Shown: positions 59,095 to 64,000 of the stretch, piece by piece
Layout: each line of letters begins with the position of its first letter
Numbering within the stretch: position 1 is the first letter of the stretch
NCBI GenBank assembly: GCA_017473705.1
Contig: JAFUJQ010000001.1
Location: forward strand, 1 to 64,000
From: Bacteroidales bacterium
Lineage (GTDB): Bacteria > Bacteroidota > Bacteroidia > Bacteroidales > UBA932
Direction: 5' to 3'
Length of the DNA: 64,000 nt
The notes under the pieces: model-generated
What the model was told of the DNA's origin: nothing
Databases searched by the model: none
The model's input: only the letters and a program-made list of their open reading frames with translations
Position numbers and translations under genes: made by a program

Positions 59095-62000
59095 TTACTC
59101 ACTTTTGCTGCAGCTGTATGTCAGGAACTGTTCTGCACCCAGACCAAGCTTCAGTGTGATTGTATATTTTCCTGCATCTGTAAAAACGCCGGAGCCAGTC
59201 CATTTTGTACTCAGTTCTCCGCTCTGTGCTGTGGAACCGTCTGTCTCCGTGCAGAATGTTGCAAATGGTGACGAATGTACTTTCCAAGTCGTTCCGGCTT
59301 CCGCGTCTATTGTGAACTCGTATGTGTTCTCACCGACGTTCTTGAATTCATAAGCAGCTGAATCACTATATGATGCGTTTGATGAGAAGCTTCCGGTGAG
59401 CCTGAACAGAGCGTCATTGATGTTCTCCTCGATTTCAAGCTTGCAGTCTATTGTTCCTGCGTCTACGAGTGTCGCAATGACATAGAACTTTCCGGCAAGA
59501 GGGAAGCGGGCAGAACCGTCGCTTGCACTTCTGGTAAGGCTTCCTTCAAGAAGCGGCGTGCCGTTGGCGATTCCATATTTCTTGTTCTCTACGGTGTAGA
59601 TACCCCAATATTTTCCTCTTGTTGTCTTGAAAGAAACTTTGTAGGTGTTGTCAGCAATGTTCACAAATTCGTAGGTCGATGACGCGTATGACCATTGTGT
59701 GGCGTTGTTGTCAAAGTTGTTTCCGAGCCTGAGCGAAACGTCATTGCTTACAAGAGAATATCCGAGAGTTCCATCTCCGTTTTCGGTTACAGTAACGCTG
59801 TATGTTCCTGTGTAGCCGAATGTGAGGGACTCAGAACCTTCTGTAGAGAGAATGCCTGTCATTGTTGACTGGCCTGCAGTTTCAGCTCCGTATGCAGCCG
59901 ATGGGGTAAGGATCTTCCAGGCATCTCCGGCAGTAGCTGCAACAGAGGCTGTATATACTCCGGAAGATGTCTCTGTCAGCTCTGCTGTGACATCACCTGA
60001 TATCTGCCAGGTGTCGACAGGAAGACCGGAATTGTCATCATCGCCATCTTCCGGGTCGTCGTCGTCATCCTTTGAAGGATTGACAACGTCCGGATTGTTG
60101 AATACGATGCTTTCAGCGAGGTCTCTCATGTATGAGGCCCTATCTGCAGCCACATTGCAGTCCACCGTGGTTCCGCCGAATTCCTTTCCGAACATTGTGA
60201 CATACTCAACGCATGCTTCGAGATATGCACTTGTGCGGGTAGGGTGGAGGCCGTCTCCAGAGAAGTACAGGCTCCATCCTGAGTGCTCTGCACGTGACTG
60301 TGCGAATGCCATTCCGACAGGAGCTACCCTGCAGCCGGCTGCAAGAGCCATTTCCCTGGCACCGTCATAAAGCAGCTGGTCAAAGTTCTCGAAACTGCCA
60401 TATCCACCATATGAATTGTCAGAGTTTGGATATGCCCAGGTGAGATCGAGAATGACGTCGCAGTCAGGTGAGTACTGACGTATCATGTCTGCAAGAGCCA
60501 CGCAGTTGTCGCGTACCTTGGCATAGCCGACAGGGTCGTCTGCCAGTCTTGCCGGATTCTTGCTCTGGTCCTGAATGATGGCGTAGTCATAGCCGCCTTT
60601 CTTTATGGCTTCGAGCGTGTTCGACAGCTGAAGATGCTTCTCGAATGACTGTGATCCTTTCACATGGGCTGTGACCTTGAGGTCAACACCCTGTCCCCAT
60701 GCTATCTCCCTGAGCATGAACATAGGGTTGAAATAATAGTGGAAGGAGTTGCCGATGATAAGCACTTTCTTCGTTTCGGCAGGGGTGACGGATGGATATC
60801 TCTGCACGTCAGATGCCGTGAATCCGAAGTCTGGAAGACTGCATGCGGAGTTGGCTGTGGCGTTTATGTCCTGAGCGCTTCCGTCGCAGGTCATGTTGCC
60901 GACTGCGCGGCAACGTATCTGCAGAGTTTCTGCGGCATTCTCAAACTTGCATGTCTGCATCACAGTCGTATACTGATATGTGTCTACGCTTCCGGTAGAA
61001 ACTTCTCCAGAAAGACTGTAGGTATACTTTATGGAAGCATCTTCAGCAGCGGTCAGCAAATCTTCTTCGGCCGATTTCCACTCACCTCCGTCATAATACT
61101 CTACAATGAAGTATTTAGGCGCCTTCTTGTCTCCTGCCATTGTGGCGTTGAACGCGATCACATCGCCGGCTGCCACGGAAGCATCGAAGGTATAAAGCCA
61201 GTAGTCGCCCTCTACCATTGTGGAAACGTTAGGGTTGTTACCTACAACCTTGCATGTGAATGGTATATCTGCGTTATCTTCTCCTCTGACAACAGTTATC
61301 ACGCCGGCTGATCCGTCGGTAGCTCCTACCATATGCATGTGCGGCCATGAAACAGAATATGTGTTCTTGTTATCACGGAAAACCCACTGGCTCAGGAGCG
61401 GCGCCTTGGCAGCAGCCTGGCTTACGGTGAAGTCTATGGTTTTTGAACCGTCTGTCGTCGCGATGCTGAAAACGCATTCGCGAACCGACTGAGTACCGTT
61501 TGGAGCTGCGTGCAGGGTGAGGTGCTGCGCCTTGTTGTGCTTTGCTCCTGAAGTGACTCTCTCGCCGTTTTCATCCAACAGCACAATCCAGTTGCAGCCT
61601 TTGAGGTCTGCTGTCCAATCATGGTTCCTGGCAGAAAGCGTGAGAGACTTTCCACTTGTAGGAAGGCTCTCGAATGAAGCAGAAACTGCACTGAGTGCGA
61701 ATTCTTCTCCGGCTTCCTCGGATGTGTAAGGATCGACTTCTTCTGCCGAGTCATCAGTCACCTTGAAAAAGTAGTGGCGGTTCATTGTCACCTCGTATCC
61801 GTCCTGAGTGTTCTGGGATGAATTGCAGTTGAAGATGAGCTTCATCGTCTTGTCGTTCAACGATGAACCCATGTCAACGTATTTGTATGACACTTCCTCT
61901 ATCTCGACTGTTCCTGTGACTGCATTGCCTGGCCATGCTGCGGTAACGCTTCCGGCTTCGCTGTTCCATCCATAGATATGGGTGGCTCCCCATGATGTCC

Positions 62001-62205
62001 TGTCCTGGAAGAAAATTGCATATCCGTCAAGCTCAAGTTCTGCGACAGGATCCTTCTTTTCTTCCTCTTTATTGCCGTCATCAGGTTTCACATCTTCCTT
62101 GCCATCATCTTCAGGAGGTGTCGGCACAGGTTCAGGCTTGCACGAGATGAGCACTGTCGATATCAATGCTGCTGCAACAGCAGCTAATGTTCTTTTTATA
62201 TTCAT
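59095..62205 (-). CDS. modular surface lipoprotein: CBM26-like module, SGNH hydrolase domain, three C-terminal beta repeats
   Basis: 1036 residues. Lipobox LISC (Cys22), then an acidic linker. Residues about 57-150 (YAIFFQDRTSWGATHIYGWN...AAWPGNAV) resemble starch-binding CBM26. Residues about 165-265 are BACON-like, and about 270-470 an unassigned beta domain. Residues 480-700 are an SGNH/DUF4886-type hydrolase, with nucleophile Ser487 in IIGNSFHYYF and Asp651/His654 in SGDGLHPT. After a poly-Asp linker (711-725), three SusE/F-like repeats follow (about 730-820, 823-925, 931-1034). It starts 4 bases after the GH13 gene. It probably binds starch at the surface; the SGNH part may remove acyl groups. 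The combination is unusual. Confidence 0.72.
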   Translation of the reverse strand: MNIKRTLAAVAAALISTVLISCKPEPVPTPPEDDGKEDVKPDDGNKEEEKKDPVAELELDGYAIFFQDRTSWGATHIYGWNSEAGSVTAAWPGNAVTGTVEIEEVSYKYVDMGSSLNDKTMKLIFNCNSSQNTQDGYEVTMNRHYFFKVTDDSAEEVDPYTSEEAGEEFALSAVSASFESLPTSGKSLTLSARNHDWTADLKGCNWIVLLDENGERVTSGAKHNKAQHLTLHAAPNGTQSVRECVFSIATTDGSKTIDFTVSQAAAKAPLLSQWVFRDNKNTYSVSWPHMHMVGATDGSAGVITVVRGEDNADIPFTCKVVGNNPNVSTMVEGDYWLYTFDASVAAGDVIAFNATMAGDKKAPKYFIVEYYDGGEWKSAEEDLLTAAEDASIKYTYSLSGEVSTGSVDTYQYTTVMQTCKFENAAETLQIRCRAVGNMTCDGSAQDINATANSACSLPDFGFTASDVQRYPSVTPAETKKVLIIGNSFHYYFNPMFMLREIAWGQGVDLKVTAHVKGSQSFEKHLQLSNTLEAIKKGGYDYAIIQDQSKNPARLADDPVGYAKVRDNCVALADMIRQYSPDCDVILDLTWAYPNSDNSYGGYGSFENFDQLLYDGAREMALAAGCRVAPVGMAFAQSRAEHSGWSLYFSGDGLHPTRTSAYLEACVEYVTMFGKEFGGTTVDCNVAADRASYMRDLAESIVFNNPDVVNPSKDDDDDPEDGDDDNSGLPVDTWQISGDVTAELTETSSGVYTASVAATAGDAWKILTPSAAYGAETAGQSTMTGILSTEGSESLTFGYTGTYSVTVTENGDGTLGYSLVSNDVSLRLGNNFDNNATQWSYASSTYEFVNIADNTYKVSFKTTRGKYWGIYTVENKKYGIANGTPLLEGSLTRSASDGSARFPLAGKFYVIATLVDAGTIDCKLEIEENINDALFRLTGSFSSNASYSDSAAYEFKNVGENTYEFTIDAEAGTTWKVHSSPFATFCTETDGSTAQSGELSTKWTGSGVFTDAGKYTITLKLGLGAEQFLTYSCSKSE

Positions 62206-62208
62206 AAC

Positions 62209-63537
62209 TTATTTCAGAATCATGTATTCATATGGTGCGAGCATTACAGACTCTCCAAGGACGGTCTTTGCACCGGTCATGAGGTCTGTACACTCCTTTC
62301 CTGCCCATTCTGCCGGCAGTGTGAGAGGGTAGTCCTCGTGTCTTACGTTCACGAGAACGAGAATGCTGTCGTTTTCGTCGCTCTTCTGGAATGCGAGTAT
62401 GTGCTCGTCAGGATATGCGGCGATCTCGCCCTTGCGGATTGCCGGTATATTATTGTATAGGTCAAGTAATCTGGTGTATTCCTGATTGAGATGCTGGCAA
62501 TTCTGCCAGTCTACCGGCACATATTTGAAGAAGTTGATTCTTCCGGGATATCCTACTTCCTGAGATCCATATACGAGAGCTCCTCCGTGAAGGTATGTAG
62601 AAGCCACGAAAGCTGCCATTGATGCTTTCTCTCCTCCGAACTCGCTGATAGGGGACATCTTGTCCGACTCGTCGTGGTTGGTGGTGAAACGGAGCTTCAC
62701 GCATCCTTCAGGGATGCCTGCATATTCCTCTGCATCAGCCTCGAAGAGGTGAGATGCCGGAACGTAAGGACCTCTCTTAGGATTGAAGACACGTCTGACG
62801 GCCTCGAGGTAGTCCCATGCATAGTTCATTTCAAATCCGGCATCGAAGTGGTCCTTTCTCTTGCCTTCTGCAAGAAGGAGAAGCTTGTGGTCCGGAATCG
62901 CACGGAGCGAGTCGCAGCACTGCTTCCAGAAATCGAATGGAACGAAGTCGGCAGCATCGCAACGGAAGCCGTCCACACCTACTTCTACAGCCCAGAACTT
63001 CATCGCGTCGATCATTGCAAGACGCATCTCCGGATTGTCAAAGTTAAGGTCAGCCACGTCAGCCCAGTCCTTGATAGGAGGTACGATCTCACCGTTCTCG
63101 TGTGTATACCACTCAGGATGCTCCTCGATCCACCAGTTGTCCCACGATGTGTGGTTTGCAACCCAGTCGATGATCACGCTCATACCTCTGTCGTGGCAGC
63201 TGGCAACTACGTTCTTGAACTCCTCAAGAGTTCCGAATTCAGGGTTGACACCCTTGTAGTCGCTGATGCAGTACGGAGAGTTCACGGTCTTGATCTGTCC
63301 TACAGGGTAGATCGGCATGAACCATACTACGTTGGTACCCAATGCTTTGATTGAGTCAAGGTGCTCGGCTACCGCATTGAATGACTTTTCGGGAGCGAAC
63401 ACGCGAGGGTTCACCTGATACATTACCACATCCTCCGGAGCAGGCACTTCGTAACCTCCCTCGCAGGTGCAGTCGCTGCTGCATGAAACGAGCAGCATGG
63501 CGGCCATAAGGCCGGCAAATATGTTCTTATAGGTCAT
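62209..63537 (-). CDS. GH13 alpha-amylase-family lipoprotein
   Basis: 442 residues. Lipobox LLVSC (Cys19), so membrane-anchored. The catalytic residues of GH13 are present: nucleophile Asp194 in GVDGFRCDAADF, acid/base Glu224 in LLLAEG, and Asp289 in TNHDES; VIIDWVANHTSWDN is conserved region I. The C-terminal beta domain is short. It cuts alpha-1,4-glucans. It overlaps the upstream GH13 gene by one base (TAATG) and is followed by the CBM26-like gene after 4 bases. Confidence 0.93.
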   Translation of the reverse strand: MTYKNIFAGLMAAMLLVSCSSDCTCEGGYEVPAPEDVVMYQVNPRVFAPEKSFNAVAEHLDSIKALGTNVVWFMPIYPVGQIKTVNSPYCISDYKGVNPEFGTLEEFKNVVASCHDRGMSVIIDWVANHTSWDNWWIEEHPEWYTHENGEIVPPIKDWADVADLNFDNPEMRLAMIDAMKFWAVEVGVDGFRCDAADFVPFDFWKQCCDSLRAIPDHKLLLLAEGKRKDHFDAGFEMNYAWDYLEAVRRVFNPKRGPYVPASHLFEADAEEYAGIPEGCVKLRFTTNHDESDKMSPISEFGGEKASMAAFVASTYLHGGALVYGSQEVGYPGRINFFKYVPVDWQNCQHLNQEYTRLLDLYNNIPAIRKGEIAAYPDEHILAFQKSDENDSILVLVNVRHEDYPLTLPAEWAGKECTDLMTGAKTVLGESVMLAPYEYMILK

Positions 63538-64000
63538 TATTTCTCTATTTTCCAGATTTTATACTCATATGCTCCAAGAGAAAGTGCTGCAGGAATGTTC
63601 TCCTGCTTTCCGGTCATCATATCAACTGCCTTGTCGCCCGATCGCTCCATAGGGGTCTTGACCTGTACGTCCGCTCCGGTGGTGTTCACCGTTACCATGA
63701 GACCGCCCTGATAGTATATGGTGACGAGGTTTCCTGTATTATACAAGGTCATCTCGCCGCCTCTCGCCTCGACCGACTCGGTGTATGCTCTCATGACTTT
63801 CTGATACTCTTCAGTGTATGAAGGATTGCTGTTCCAGTCCAGAATGGTGTTGTTGAAGAAACTCAGTGTCTTCGCATATCCGATCTCCTGAGAACTGTAG
63901 ATAAGTGGAATGCCACCCATATATGCGGCAATCACAAATGCAGCCATTGCTCCTCTCTCACCCTTGTACATGGTGATAGGGGATGCCTCGTTCATGGCCT
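63537..64000 (-). CDS. second GH13 alpha-amylase-family protein, C-terminal fragment
   Basis: Only the last 154 or so codons are in the window; the gene continues past base 64000. NEASPITMYKGERGAMAAFVIAAYMGGIPLIYSSQEIGYAKTLSFFNNTILDW aligns with the same region of the neighbouring GH13 protein (MSPISEFGGEKASMAAF...LVYGSQEVGYPGRINFF), so the two genes are tandem paralogues. The C-terminal beta domain (YEYKIWKIEK) matches the neighbour's end. The catalytic acids lie outside the window. Confidence 0.88.
   Translation of the reverse strand, partial: AMNEASPITMYKGERGAMAAFVIAAYMGGIPLIYSSQEIGYAKTLSFFNNTILDWNSNPSYTEEYQKVMRAYTESVEARGGEMTLYNTGNLVTIYYQGGLMVTVNTTGADVQVKTPMERSGDKAVDMMTGKQENIPAALSLGAYEYKIWKIEK

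Noticed and set aside
1..64000. tRNA, rRNA, CRISPR arrays, insertion sequences
   Set aside because: No TpsiC-type GGTTCGAATCC block with an acceptor stem, no regularly spaced repeats and no transposase-like protein were found by eye.

Overview
The window is bacterial chromosome from a member of the Bacteroidales (Bacteroidota). Evidence for this is the Bacteroidetes -7 promoter motif TAnnTTTG ahead of many genes, SusC/SusD outer-membrane nutrient uptake genes, BACON, DUF4843 and DUF1573 type proteins, many lipoproteins, Na+-NQR, and a Bacteroidales-type PurC. Base composition looks near 50% GC. I cannot place the genus. I saw no tRNA, rRNA, CRISPR array, transposase or prophage.

Layout. 1-2.65 kb (minus): nqrC (cut by the window edge), nqrB and nqrA of the sodium-pumping NADH:quinone reductase. 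2.8-5.25 kb: a PcrA/UvrD helicase, followed by a short hairpin transcript candidate. 5.5-6.6 kb: a DUF4493-like exported protein. 6.8-21.8 kb (plus): one long run starting with SusC and SusD, then a DUF4843-like lipoprotein, a BACON-like lipoprotein, two leucine-rich-repeat lipoproteins, a subtilisin-like protease, a DUF1573 protein and a small lipoprotein. This looks like an uptake locus aimed at protein or peptide. 22.4-27.2 kb: an M16 protease, a membrane zinc protease and alanine racemase, bracketed by two copies of a composite inverted-repeat element. 27.5-30.2 kb: a CatA-like acetyltransferase, a low-molecular-weight tyrosine phosphatase and a CCA-adding type nucleotidyltransferase. 30.4-36.2 kb (minus): a six-gene run headed by purC (esterase, nuclease, DJ-1, SDR, VOC). 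36.2-38.8 kb: an uncharacterised gene divergent from umuDC. 38.8-39.7 kb: a glycerophosphodiesterase.

39.8-49.7 kb (plus) is the most unusual part. It holds pgi, a YbjN-like protein, a TerB-like protein, a PMCA-type calcium ATPase, a protein kinase fused to an AAA+ ATPase, a second YbjN-like protein, a mannose-6-phosphate isomerase with a Cys/His-rich insert, and an Hsp15-like S4 protein. The TerB/YbjN/Ca-ATPase/kinase-AAA set looks like an undescribed stress or signalling module related in parts to Ter-type systems.

49.7-54.3 kb: hexuronate catabolism (uxaC divergent from uxaB-uxaA). 54.3-56.2 kb (minus): ECF sigma factor, membrane anti-sigma-like protein and a DUF2807 repeat protein. 56.4-64 kb (minus): an alpha-glucan locus with two GH13 lipoproteins (the first cut by the window end), a CBM26-like/SGNH modular lipoprotein and a GH31 glucosidase.

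All calls rest on reading the sequence and recalled family motifs. No database search was run.
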